Assembly: GCA_965153355.1 (NCBI GenBank)
Contig: OZ231126.1
Location: 49,166,001-49,230,000 of the forward strand
Direction: 5' to 3'
Source of the DNA: Flaccisagitta enflata
Taxonomy: Eukaryota > Chaetognatha > Sagittoidea > Aphragmophora
DNA: 64,000 bases
Shown: one piece after another, positions 1-10,573 of the stretch
Layout of the letters: each line of letters opens with the position of its first letter
Numbering within the stretch: position 1 is the first letter of the stretch
Position numbers and translations under genes: made by a program
The notes under the pieces: generated by a model
What the model was told of the DNA's origin: nothing
The model's input: only the letters and a program-made list of their open reading frames with translations
Database searches by the model: none

Positions 1-213
1 GAATTACGTGATGAATTGACAATGGATCCCGTTCCGGAATTGATAATGGATAATGGATCTCGTCATGAAAAGATAGACCCCGTGGATGTCGGGGGTTGGG
101 ACGCGCGTATGCGTGACGTGTTTACAAGCTCTTTTTATGAATTCGGAAAAACATTAAATGAGTGGTCAAGTTATGTGGAAAATTATCTTTTTCATAGCTT
201 TACTTGGAAGTAG
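1..213 (+). CDS. Possible 3'-terminal coding exon, partial, unidentified
   Basis: The frame is open from the first base of the window and runs 70 codons to a TAG at 211-213. The peptide is non-repetitive and mixed in composition, with acidic residues, tryptophans and short hydrophobic runs (for example DVGGWDARMRDVF). This is unlike the surrounding low-complexity ORFs. I see no recognisable domain and no splice acceptor inside the window. It could be the end of a gene entering from the left, or a chance open frame. Any start codon or acceptor upstream cannot be seen. Confidence 0.3.
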   Translation, partial: ELRDELTMDPVPELIMDNGSRHEKIDPVDVGGWDARMRDVFTSSFYEFGKTLNEWSSYVENYLFHSFTWK

Positions 214-998
214 CTGACTTAAACAGTTTACCATTTTTTGAAAAATTTATCTAAAATGCTGAGATTGGTCTCAAATGAGAGATAATTGTACATAGATTGT
301 ACATCTGCTTTGAAATATTGGAAATTTTTGATAATTAATGACTTTGTTGATGATTTTGGTCAAACATTGTCAAAATCAAAAGTGGAAATCTTGAAAAAAA
401 TCAATGAAAATCATAAAGATTTTTAAAATTTTCAAATTTTTTGGGTGATCAAAAATCTATAAAAGATTATTATGATATAAAATCAGTCGCAGGGTTTTTA
501 TTCAATTTGTTGAAAAATGCCAAGCAGTTAAAGACAACTACTTCCAAATACAGTAAAAAGTAAAAAACAAAGAAAAGACATGATCAGAACTCACTTGTGT
601 ATTTCAAAGAAATGTGGTCCCTAAACAAATGGTCTAATTGACCTGAAATTTTGCGTGCAAAAAGTGCAGACCAGATTTTTTTAGATCTCTTTTCAGAAAT
701 TGGTTTGAGGACCTAGAAGCACAGATATGTTGATTCTGTATGTTACAACTGCCAAGGGACACCCTATAGTGTGAGGTACGCTGTCCCATTCACACTAAAG
801 TATCTTAAAATGCCCTGTTAAGATAAAAATCCCGTCACACATCAAAAGATTGACGCAAACAAATTGACTGAGGACTGAAAACAAGCTACAACCTTCGTCA
901 ACAAGATAGAACAATTTCAAAAATCATAGTAGGAAATAATTCTAGAGCAAATTTGTTATACTTCATCCCGGTGCAAAATTCAGGATCACCTAGTTTGG
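214..998. other. AT-rich stretch without a recognisable gene
   Basis: No long open frame or convincing splice-bounded exon is visible. The right part (about 760-900) is a dispersed repeat with an inverted copy at 5805-5945. Confidence 0.5.
760..900 (+). repeat. Dispersed repeat, copy 1 (inverted partner at 5805-5945)
   Basis: About 140 bp match the reverse complement of 5805-5945 at roughly 80% by eye. Shared blocks include ACGCTGTCCCAT, CCCTGTTAAGAT and ACAAATTGACTGAGGACTGA (one mismatch in the partner). No TIRs or coding potential are seen. Confidence 0.7.
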
Positions 999-1252
999 TT
1001 TTTAGTTGCGGACACGCAACTCTATAAGAGGCTATGACCGTCCGTTGGTCAGTCAGTCCGTCCGTCCGTCCATTTGTCCGTCCGTCACGCTCAAGTTGAA
1101 AATGCAAAAAAACATGTATTTATGACACTGCAGTTGTTATTGTATGTGTTTTAGGTCTGTCAGTGTGTGGCAGAGGTTATTGGGGTGAGGCAGGGGTATG
1201 AATGCCCCTGCCCACTGGTCCGCAACAATATTGTGACCCTGCGTCACTTGTT
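999..1252 (-). mobile_element. GGAC-hairpin element, subfamily B (reverse)
   Basis: In reverse orientation it has the subfamily B layout: AACAAGTGACGC near the 5' end, a GGTCACAATATTGTTGCGGAC block, a short GGAC-type repeat, TTATAGAG, the hairpin GTTGCGTGTCCGCAAC and CTAAAAA. The 5' TTGCGGAC is the inverted partner of the 3' GTCCGCAA. Confidence 0.7.
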
Positions 1253-1297
1253 ACAACATGCAAGTATTTTTTGTGCATGTTTTTTCTTTTGCCCATC

Positions 1298-1419
1298 ATT
1301 TTTAAGGTGCGACAATGCACCTCTATAACTGGCTGTGTCCGTTGGTTGGTTTGTCGGTCAGATAACGCATTTGTTCGACGATCCACACGTTGCACCTTAT
1401 TGGCCAACTTGGCCTTGTT
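1298..1419 (-). mobile_element. GGAC-hairpin element, subfamily C (reverse)
   Basis: Near-identical in layout to 51914-52038. In reverse it begins AACAAGGCCAAG and ends with TTATAGAGGTGC, a loop, GCACCT and TAAAAA. The stem here is GGTGC/GCACC instead of TTGCG/CGCAA, and the 5' copy is also GGTGC. At about 120 bp it is the shortest subfamily. Confidence 0.7.
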
Positions 1420-1478
1420 TGTTTTACGATGGACTTAAGAAGACAGAAATTGGTGGAGCCAAAGGATTTTGAGCCTCG

Positions 1479-1480
<2 letters not shown>

Positions 1481-1557
<77 letters not shown>
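1481..1557. repeat. (CA)n microsatellite
   Basis: Uninterrupted CA dinucleotides followed by CAAA-type repeats to about 1600. The open frames across it on both strands (poly-HT, poly-CV) are repeat translations, not genes. Confidence 0.95.
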
Positions 1558-1560
<3 letters not shown>

Positions 1561-1605
1561 AACAAACAGACAAATAAACAAACACACATACACACACATA
1601 CACAC

Positions 1606-1815
1606 GTGGTCACCACATTGTTGCGGACGGGTGGGCAGGGGCGTCCAACCCTTATCCACACTCAAATCCCCAACTCCACACACAAACATTCACAAAAAGC
1701 TCGTTTTTCTACTCTTCAACTCAATCACCATGGACCAACAGACCAACGGACCAACGGACCAATGGACCAACGAACGGACAAAGCCGCTTATAGAGTTTGT
1801 GTCCGCAACTAAAAA
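1606..1815 (+). mobile_element. GGAC-hairpin element, subfamily B
   Basis: Contains TTGCGGACGGGTGGGCAGGG near the 5' end, an ACCAACGG-type tandem tract, AAAGCCGCTTATAGAGTTTG and terminal GTCCGCAACTAAAAA. One side of the terminal hairpin has decayed (GTTTGTG instead of GTTGCGTG). Confidence 0.7.
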
Positions 1816-1874
1816 GAATATGGGCGCGTTCCTGAGTCACTGATAACTGTATCTTAACAGGCCATTCGCTATGA

Positions 1875-1990
1875 TTGATTGCTCGCATCGCTCACCCCGC
1901 TCACTCGATCCGTGGTGATCCGCTTTGCTACACTCGCTTCACTCGCTGGCTAAGTTCAGGGGCTCGCTCACTCACTTCGCTCACTCCCAT
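1875..1990. repeat. Degenerate CGCTCACT-type tandem repeat
   Basis: Repeats built on CTCGCTCACT / CTTCGCTCACT. A reverse-complement version (GAGTGAGCGAAGTGAG) lies at 51640-51735. Confidence 0.65.
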
Positions 1991-2186
1991 GAGGGATGGT
2001 TGAAATTCATTAATATGTGTTCATGCTGTAAATACTAATGGGCGTGTTTACTAATTGTCTTCACAATAAACACGCCCTATCTATGGGGCAAATTTCAGGT
2101 TATTTCCTAGGTTTCCTCATAAGATACAGCCTCTGCTCCAATGCCCTCTACATCACTGCCTCTGCTTGCCCATACGGGACCTCTTT

Positions 2187-4322
2187 GTACACATGGACGC
2201 AAAATACAGCGTGATGAGGCGCCAATAGCCAAAAAAAATTTAGCACCCCCATTACAGCCATATTGGCTGATTGGAAAATCTTATGGCAAGTCATTTTGAG
2301 TCACTTAGGGGAATACAAATGGCGTCAACAGAGCGATTTTTAAGATTGTAACTAAATCCTTGAAATCTATCATTTTTACTCAGAAAATATACACTCTTGG
2401 AAAAGGACAGAAAATAGAGTAACAAGGCCAACACCTATAAGTCGCGTGCCGGACAAAAATAACTGAACTGACCTGACTCCTTATTGTATCATTTTATCGA
2501 AAATCAGACTTAAACGCAACCCATAACAGACCCAAACTGAACTCAAACCAGACTCAAACCAGACTCAAACCAGACTCAAACCAGACTCAAACCAGACTCA
2601 AACCAGACTCAAACCAGAATTAAACCAGACCGAAAACAGACCTAAATCAGACATAAACCAGACATAAACCAGACATAAACCAGATTTAAGCCAGACTCAA
2701 ACCAGACTCAAACCAGACTCAATCCAGACTCAAACCAGACTCAAACCAGACTCAAACCAGACTCAAACCAGACTCAAACCAGACTCAAACCAGACTCAAA
2801 CCAGAATCAAACCAGGCTCAAACCAGGCTCAAACCAGGCTCAAACCAGGCTCAAACAAGGCTCAAACCAGAATCAAACCAGACTCAAACCAGACTCAAAC
2901 CAGACTCAAACCAGACTCAAACCAGACTCAAACCAGAATGAAACCAAACCAAAACCAGACCAAAACCCGACCAAACCAGACCTAAATCAGACCTAAATCA
3001 AACATAAACCAGACAAAAACCAGACATACACCAGACCTAAACCAGACCTAACCCAGACCTAAACCAGACATGAATCAGACATGAACCAGTCTTAAACCAG
3101 ACTTAAACCAGACTTTAACCAGACTTAAACCAGACTTATCTTTAATATCATTTTAACCAGCAGACTTAAACCAGCAGACTTAAACCATTAGACCAGCAGA
3201 CTTAAACCATTAGATTTAAACCAGCAGACTTAAACCAGCAGACTTAAACCAGCAGATTTAAACCAGCAGACTTTAACCAGCAGACTTAACCCATTAGACT
3301 TAAACCAGCAGGCTTAAACCAGCAGATTTAAACCAGCAGATTTAAACCAGCAGACTTTAACCAGCAGACTTAACCCAGCAGACTTAAACCAGCAGACTTA
3401 ACCCATTAGACTTAAACCAGCAGACTTAAACCAGCAGATTTAAACCAGCAGATTTAAACCAGCAGACTTTAACCAGCAGACTTTAACCAGCAGACTTTAA
3501 CCAGCAGACTTCAACCAGCAGACTTTAAACAGCAGACTTTAACCAGCAGACTTTAACCAAAAATGACCAAAAATGACCAAAAATGACCAAAAATGACCAA
3601 AAATGACCAAAAATGACCAAAAATGACCAAAAATGACCAAAAATGACCAAAAATGACCAAAAATGACCAAAAATGACCCAAATGACCTAAAATGACCAAA
3701 AATGACCAAAAATGATCGAAAATGACCAAAATGACCATAATAACCAAAATGACCAAAATGACCAAAAATGACCAAAAATGACCAAGAATGACCAAAAATG
3801 ACCAAAAATGACCAAAAATAATCAAAAATGACCAAAAATGACCAAAAATGACCAAAAATCACCAAAAATGACCAAAAATGACCAAAAATGACCAAAAATC
3901 ACCAAAAATCACCAAAATGACCAAAATGACCAAAATGACCAAAATGACCAAAATGACCAAAAATAACCAAAAATGACTAAAAGCAACCAATAATTCCCAA
4001 AAACAACAAAAAAATGACTCAAAATAACTACAGATGACCCAAAAAGACGAAAAAAAGCAAAGTGTTACGGACGGACGGACCGACCGACGGACGGACGGAC
4101 CGACGGAGCGGGTTGTAGAGTCGCGTGCACGCGACTAAAAAGTGATAAATTTCAAGGTTCTTGGTACAATTTCAAAATTCCCTCTGATGATGCCACTCAT
4201 ATTCCCCTTAGTGACTAAAAATAACTTTCAAAAAGAAATTTCATTCAGCCAAATTAGCTGTAGTGGGGGGTGCTAAAACTTTTGGCGCCTCATCACGCTG
4301 TATTTTGAGTCCATGTGTAGAG
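2187..4322. mobile_element. Foldback (palindromic) element split by a GHE insertion
   Basis: Left arm (2187-2420) and right arm (4142-4322) are inverted copies of each other. ATACAGCGTGATGAGGCGCC in the left arm pairs with GGCGCCTCATCACGCTGTAT in the right, followed by matching inner sequence (CTTAGGGGAATA / TATTCCCCTTAG). The 2421-4141 element sits between the arms, so it inserted near the centre. Confidence 0.75.
2421..4141 (+). mobile_element. GGAC-hairpin element, subfamily D, with large internal minisatellites
   Basis: Begins AACAAGGCCAACACCTATAA then GTCGCGTGC, and ends with TTGTAGAG, the perfect palindrome GTCGCGTGCACGCGAC and TAAAAA. Between the ends lie successive tandem arrays: an 11-bp unit (CAGACTCAAAC, about 2530-3130), a 14-bp unit (AGCAGACTTAAACC, about 3160-3550), a 10-bp unit (AAAAATGACC, about 3554-3960), then a GGAC tract (4067-4105). 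There is no coding potential; the long minus-strand open frame is the translated 10-bp repeat. At about 1.7 kb it is roughly eight times the length of related copies. Confidence 0.8.
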
Positions 4323-4368
4323 ATCCTCTCTAGCCATCGATCGCTCACACCTCAAGGGAGGCGAGTAA

Positions 4369-4369
<1 letters not shown>

Positions 4370-4448
<79 letters not shown>

Positions 4449-4471
4449 ACGACGACGACGACGACGACGAC
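4370..4471. repeat. (AAC)n then (GAC)n microsatellite
   Basis: About 25 AAC units are followed by GAC units. Open frames here are homopolymeric translations only. Confidence 0.95.
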
Positions 4472-4738
4472 ATTTGAGTCATTTTCACGTCTCCCATTGA
4501 CGCCCAAAGTAAACCTTCCTTTAAACGACCTCATTCCCCGTCACTTGATCAAATTAAGAGAAAGGAGACCATTTTGTCTCGAATCAAATGCATTGACAAC
4601 TTTTTGGTTAACCAATTAACTCTAAATCCCAGATTACGCTTATACGTGCAACGGAACAAGCGAATGAAATAAAAACCATGGATCAATTTTGAAATATCAT
4701 TGAAGGAATGAGCGAGCATGTGACAAAGTGAGCAAAAG

Positions 4739-4950
4739 AACAAGTGACGCTCAGTCACAATATTATTGCGGACGGGTGGGCAGGGGCAGCCAACCCCCAT
4801 CCACACCCAGCACCCCACCCAACTCCCTTTCCAACACAGACACATACGCAAAAAGCTTCAAAACGCTCGTTTTTCCACTCTCCGACTCATGCTCACGGAC
4901 CGACGGACGGAGAAGCCTCTTACAGTCGGGTGTGTCAATATGCAAAAGTA
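4739..4950 (+). mobile_element. GGAC-hairpin element, subfamily B (3' end decayed)
   Basis: Starts AACAAGTGACGC, then TTGCGGACGGGTGGGCAGGG, a short GGACCGACGGACGGA tract and AGCCTCTTACAG. The terminal hairpin is degenerate. Confidence 0.65.
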
Positions 4951-5804
<854 letters not shown>

Positions 5805-5945
5805 GTGTTGAAGAAGGTTGTAGCTCGTTCTCAGTCCTCCGTCAATTTGTTGGCGTCTATCTCATGATGTGTAACATGATTCTCATCTTAACAGGGCTTA
5901 ATAAGGTACTTGAGTGTATATGGGACAGCGTAGTGTGAGGGACTA
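5805..5945 (-). repeat. Dispersed repeat, copy 2 (inverted relative to 760-900)
   Basis: The reverse complement reproduces the 760-900 repeat in order, with scattered substitutions. Confidence 0.7.
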
Positions 5946-6132
5946 GCTGAAGGACCTATAGAAATGGCTTAAGAATAGTATACCACTAGACTAGAACGTC
6001 CCGATTTGATACCTCTCCATGTCGAGCTCGGTTCGGGTAATAGCTGTATAGTCAGTCAGCGCAGTGGGTCAAATTACCCAGCTACTTAATTAGGCTGAAG
6101 AAAATTTCTTGTAAGTTACGTAATCCTTTTCG

Positions 6133-6640
6133 GGCAGCGGCCCCAGAGGGCCGATGTCCTGTAGGACACAGGGGGCAAATTCGGTATGTATGTCCGTCCT
6201 CCATCCCCTCCTTACCTCTTCAGGCCAGAAACCTCCATCCCGATTGAAATACAGTTAAATCCCACTCTAATGGATATCAAGGTACCAAACAATTTTTTCT
6301 GATATAGGCGGAATTCTGTTCTCACCAACATAGAAAACTGGTTCAAGGGACCAAAAAATAGTATCTGTCACAAGTGGAATTCCATTAAAAGTAGGTCCGT
6401 TGGAACGGGGTTCAACTGTACATGGAAAATTGACAAAAATTGAAACATATATAAATTCCCATTGAATAATATGCAAACAGGTCACCCAAGGGCAATATGT
6501 GATCAGCGATACCCGTTGCCCTGCTTAGCATGTTTGTAACTGTAGGTGATGGCTAGCAGGGCAGCGGCCCCTAATAAGGCAAAGTAAGCTAACACGAGCG
6601 CCCAATGGCCCCGGTGGATCGACAAACAAATGCGCGAGGA
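6133..6640 (+). mobile_element. GCCGC foldback element (degenerate), interrupted
   Basis: Two GCAGCGGCCCC blocks (near 6135 and 6562) with the family's GATGTCCTGTAGGACACAGG and AGCGATACCCGTTGCCCTGC blocks. A TIR element (6250-6420) lies between them. No expanded minisatellite here, only short TCCGTCC repeats. Confidence 0.5.
6250..6420. mobile_element. TACAGTT-TIR MITE (pogo/Tigger-like ends)
   Basis: Inverted ends TACAGTTAAATCCCACT and CGGGGTTCAACTGTA flank about 170 bp with no ORF. Related copies are at 14973-15371, 46360-46540 and 47295-47442. A TA flank and CAGTTGA..CCC ends are typical of Tc1/mariner-pogo MITEs; that assignment is inference. Confidence 0.6.
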
Positions 6641-7167
6641 CGGACATGACCATGAGTCCATGACTATTGACACTAAGAACCAAAGCACGCCTATAAATGA
6701 CATTCATTAGCGTGTGTTGGTACACATAGTAGCGGGGAGAAAAGAGTCAGCAGGAAGGATCTAACAAAAGAGATGGAGATCTTGAGACACAGACATGACG
6801 AGAGCCATTTTTTTCCCTGGGCATAAAAATTCCTCCCCTTACACAAAGAGACAAAAAAAGAAGGGAAGAAAAAGCGGGAGGAATTATAACGAAGGAAAAA
6901 AAAAATTCCCTCTTTCCATTTTCTATCCAAGTTGAAGAGGAAGAAACGAAGTCTTCCAAGTTGTCGACTTGGCATCACAACCATTCATGGAGCTGACTCA
7001 AAATACTTGAAGAGAGAGAGAGAAACCGGAGAACTTGAAGGAAAATGTATTGAGAAGGTTTATATTAAAAGATAAAACGTTGAACAACGATGTGAATTAA
7101 ATCAAATGAAAAGCTTTCAACTCATATGTGCTTTTTAAAAAAATCCCTGAGGAGCAAGGATAAATGG
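6641..7167. other. No recognised feature
   Basis: Purine-rich on the plus strand. The open frames are short and compositionally biased. Confidence 0.4.
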
Positions 7168-7632
7168 AACAAGCCCAAGAGGGCAACAGTCGCGTGCGTC
7201 TGGAAATGACGAACAAAAGGCCGTGCGATATGTATTGATACAATGTCGATACAATGTTGATACGATATCGAGACGATATCGATACAATATCGATACAATA
7301 CAATACTTAAAGTACCCAAAAATACCCAAAAATACCCAGAAATACCCAAAAATACCCAAAAATACCCAAAAATACCCAAAAGTACCAAAAAGTACCTAAA
7401 AATATCCGAAAATACCCTAGAGTACCCCAAGTACCCGGAACAACTGAGGTACCCTAAAGTACCCTGAAGTACCCTAAAGTACCCTGAAATACCCTAGAGC
7501 ACCTCAAATTACCTTAAAAAACCTTAAAAAGTCATAATTTTAGAAATCTGATGGACCGACGGATGGACGGACGGACCGACCTCCCGACCAACCGACACGG
7601 CAAGGTGTAGAGTCGCGTGCACGCGACTAAAA
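7168..7632 (+). mobile_element. GGAC-hairpin element, subfamily D, with AAAAATACCC minisatellite
   Basis: Begins AACAAGCCCAAGAGGGC then AGTCGCGTGCG. It carries a 10-bp AAAAATACCC array (about 7315-7390) grading into AAAGTACCCT repeats (to about 7500), then a GGACGGACC tract. It ends GTGTAGAG, the palindrome GTCGCGTGCACGCGAC and TAAAAA. The open frames on the minus strand are repeat translations. Confidence 0.75.
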
Positions 7633-7641
7633 AGGTGAGAG

Positions 7642-7735
7642 TTTTAAGATGCGCTGTCGACACCTCGCATCTCTATAAGAAGGTCTATCCGTCGGTCCAT
7701 GTCTCAGTCCGTAACGCCTTGTGGCAAATTGCATT
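7642..7735 (-). mobile_element. GGAC-hairpin element, subfamily M, 3' fragment (reverse)
   Basis: AGATGCG, loop, CGCATCT then CTATAAGAAGG and GTCCGTCGGTCC. This is the 3' end of a subfamily with a GATGCG/CGCATC stem. The 5' half is missing. Confidence 0.55.
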
Positions 7736-7925
7736 TCTTGGCTGCTTTTAGCCGCAGCAATGTCACACACTGAAGGGTCAACCTCAGAGCAGACAATCAA
7801 AATCATTTTTTTGTAAAAGCATTTCGTCTATTTTATGGTCATAACAATTTTTCAAATTAAGAGGTTATTTCACTTTTCTCACTCGATCTACTTCATCATG
7901 AGGATGATAACACAATGTAATGCGG

Positions 7926-8096
7926 TTTTTAGTTGCAGACACGCAACTCTATAAGAGGCTTTGTCCGTCCGTCCGTCTGTCGGTCCGTCCGTTGGTCCGT
8001 AATGATCGAGTCAAAAAGTAAGAAAACGCGCATTTCCGCCCCTGCCCACCCGTCCGCAACTGGTGGCCGTGTATGCGGCCTTGTTTAAAAGGCGTT
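7926..8096 (-). mobile_element. GGAC-hairpin element, subfamily A (reverse)
   Basis: In reverse: AACAAGGCCGCATACACGGCC, then GTTGCGGACGGGTGGGCAGG, GCGCGTTTTC, a GGAC tract, CTTATAGAGTTGCG and a terminal GCAACTAAAAA. A clean copy of about 170 bp. Confidence 0.8.
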
Positions 8097-8236
8097 TTCT
8101 GCATCACTCTGCATGTCTCACTCTGCTGTGGTATGTTACGCGTGTGTATTACAATAAGCTGAGAATGATTTTTTCCTTAGCCAGATCGCAATTCATTTGC
8201 TGTCCCTGGCAGCCAGATGTGGATTGAGAAGCGCTC

Positions 8237-8831
8237 TACACTTTTTTCTTTTATAAGAACATCATTTTTTGGGCAAGCCTTCAATGTTCCTAAATTTTGA
8301 GCAGTTTCAAGGCTTGAACGTTCTTAAATTGTTCTTAATTCAAACTCACTTTTTAACCTACAATTAAGAACGTTATTAATCAGTTTGAGTTAGTCATTAA
8401 GGAACAAGGCCAACACCTTACAGTTGCGTGCTGTTGTTAAGACCAAAAGACAAAAAAATCAAAAAACAAAAAAACTGATTGTAAATTGTCTTGAAATAAC
8501 TTAAAATGACTTGAAAGGACGTAAAACGACAAAAAAAAGCTAAGTGTGACCAACGGAAATGAAACGGAAATGAAAGTAGAAAGATACACGCTATATAAAG
8601 TGAAAAATGGTTTGCTGAAAGGAGAAGACACATAGTATGTCTATTCACGAAGAATAATCGAGTAAAAAACAGCCAAGAAAAAAATGTTCTTAAATTTTTT
8701 TAGATGTTCAGCCTACTGTTCTTAAATTTTTGGAGAAATGAAGCCTTCCAATTTTCTTAGCATGTTCTTAAATTTTTGACGATTTGAAGCCTAACGTTCT
8801 TATAAACTTGTTTCTTATAAAAAAAAGTGTA
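8237..8831. mobile_element. TACACTTTTT-TIR MITE with ATAAGAAC repeats
   Basis: Inverted ends TACACTTTTTTCTTTTATAA and TTATAAAAAAAAGTGTA. Internal inverted repeats contain GTTCTTAAATTTT. Related to 48957-49897. A truncated GHE (8403-8556) is inserted inside. Confidence 0.65.
8403..8556 (+). mobile_element. GGAC-hairpin element, subfamily D, 5' part nested in a MITE
   Basis: Begins AACAAGGCCAACACCTTACA and GTTGCGTGC, followed by degenerate AAAATGACTTG-type repeats. It lacks the GGAC tract and 3' hairpin. Confidence 0.6.
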
Positions 8832-9065
8832 CTATCAAACAATCTCCAATAATTGTTTCTGCTAGGATTTTCAACATTAAAAATGTGGGGGCGACTTTTA
8901 GAAAATAAGCGTAGAATTCTCTGACCATATTTTTATGTTTTTTTAAGTTATGAAATTGCGTATAACTTGTCAACGATGTACGCTGATGATTTGTAATCAC
9001 CCGAGTTTTTTTTGCGACCTCCTGTTACATTGGTTGCAAAAAAAATCCATCTTCAGATGTGATGG

Positions 9066-9372
9066 GAACAGGCCTGTATATTGTTCCGTATTCCCCCCCA
9101 AAGGGGTTGGAGAAAGGGAAGGAAAAGGAAGAAGGAAAAAAGAGAAAAAAAAAGAAAACTTGGGGAAAATATAACTTTTGCATGTAACTAAAACATGATA
9201 AGTTAAACACAATTCAACACTATTTAAACCTCAAACACCCAGTTTTAGTGGTTTATGGGGAAGAAAAACTTTGATTTGGTAACGCAACGCGATGCGTCGC
9301 AGGGAAGAAAATCAAAGGCAGGGGGGGAAAATAATCATCAAAGGTTATGGAATTATATACAACCCTGGATGG
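9066..9372 (+). repeat. Dispersed repeat U, copy 1 (lacks foldback insertion)
   Basis: Matches the reverse complement of about 50190-50990 across blocks such as AACAGGCCTGTATATT, TTGGGGAAAATATAACTTTT, GCGATGCGTCGCAGGGA and AATCAAAGGCAGGGGG. The 50 kb copy has a GCCGC foldback element inserted where this copy has an A-rich run (about 9150-9160). Confidence 0.7.
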
Positions 9373-9561
9373 GAAGTAACTCTTACGTCGCAGCCTAGGC
9401 AAGTAGGAAAGAGAGAGGAACGGAAAACAAGTCCAAATTTGAAAAGGTGTAACGGACAGTGCTTGTTTAGGCCACTCGACGAAGTTTATTTCACCAGCCT
9501 GTCACCAACCCCCTAAATCTACCTAAACCACCTATAACGGACCCCTTTATAGACGCATCTA

Positions 9562-9873
9562 AACAAGCCCGACCGGGCAACGATGCGTCTGGGCTGTGTC
9601 TCCGCGTGTTTCTAATTTGGTACGGAACATTTGACATATGTGGAGAGACTGAGGGACGAACAGACAGATAAAACGACTGAGTAGCTTAAGAGACTCTCAA
9701 AACATGTTTGTCGATCGTTTATTTTAGTAACCAATCTCGCCGTGGCCAGAAACAGCCAAGAAACGCGGTTTTTGGACGGGCGTAACGGAACGACGGATGG
9801 ACCGACAGATGGACCGACACACCGACGGACAGACCCTCTTATAGACATGCGTTCCTGACGGACGCATCTAAAG
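9562..9873 (+). mobile_element. GGAC-hairpin element, subfamily M
   Basis: Begins AACAAGCCCGACCGGGC then GATGCGTC. It ends with ACCGACGGACAGACCCTC, TTATAGA, ATGCG..GGACGCATCTAAA. The 5' GATGCGTC and 3' GACGCATC are inverted partners. A separate M-type 3' end lies just upstream (9534-9562). Confidence 0.65.
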
Positions 9874-9875
9874 CA

Positions 9876-10573
9876 GGTCGCTCAAGCGTCATTATGGTCA
9901 GCGGTTCCCGATGCCCCATTGATATCATTTAGTATTGTGGCTTTGAGGTAATGGGGCAGCGGCTCCGGAGGGATCGATGTCCTATGATTCCACACAGGGC
10001 AATTTTGTTTTGGGTTTTGAATGTGTATGAGGTCTATGACATGACATGTAGGGTCATGAAGGCCTGAAACGAGGTCTAAACAGCCTGGTTTAAGGCCAGA
10101 AAGGTTTGATTTTAGGTCTGAGGGGCCTGATTTGGGGTCTGAGAGGTCTGATTTGGGGTCTGAGAGGTGTAATTTGAGGTCTGAGAGGTCTGAATTGGGG
10201 TCCAATAGGTCTGATTTGAGGTCTAAGAGGCCTGATTTGGGGTCTGAGAGGCCTGATTTGGGTCTGAGAGGCCTGATCTTGGGTCTGAGAGGCCTAATTT
10301 GAAGTCTGAGAGGCCTGGTTTGGGGTCTAAGAGGCCTGATTTGGGGTCTGAGAGGCCTGATTTGGGGTTAAAGAGGCCTGATTTGGGGTCTGTGAGGCCT
10401 GATTTGGGATCTGAGAGGCCTGATTTGGGGTCTGAGAATCCTGATTTGGGGTCTGATAGGCCTGATTTGAGGCTGTGGGGGGGGGGGGGGACGAGAATAA
10501 ATTAAATCAGAAAAATGGCCCTGTGTGGAACCATATGTCATCGACCCCTCGGGGCCGCTGCCCAAAAGGAGAG
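9876..10573 (+). mobile_element. GCCGC foldback element with 21-bp minisatellite
   Basis: The 5' block is TCGCTCAAGCG, then ATGGTCAGCGGTTCCCGATG and GGGCAGCGGCTCCGG..GATGTCCTATG. The 3' block is CATATGTCATCGACCCCTCG then GGGCCGCTGCCCAAAAGGA, the inverted counterpart. Between them are about 20 copies of a 21-bp unit (GAGGCCTGATTTGGGGTCT plus two bases), ending in a poly-G run (about 10479-10490). Open frames on either strand are repeat translations. Confidence 0.75.

Noticed and set aside
1435-1843. Open frames of poly-HT, poly-CV or poly-THTHT across CA tracts (also 17721-18440, 59899-60312)
   Set aside because: Pure translation of the (CA)n/(TG)n repeat in all frames; no splice context or non-repetitive domain.
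2530-3550. CRISPR-like array of regularly spaced repeats
   Set aside because: Units are head-to-tail without unique spacers, in a eukaryotic element; this is a minisatellite.
3539-3895. 118-codon minus-strand frame of repeated GHFWSFLVIF
   Set aside because: It is the AAAAATGACC minisatellite translated; the 10-bp period cycles all frames.
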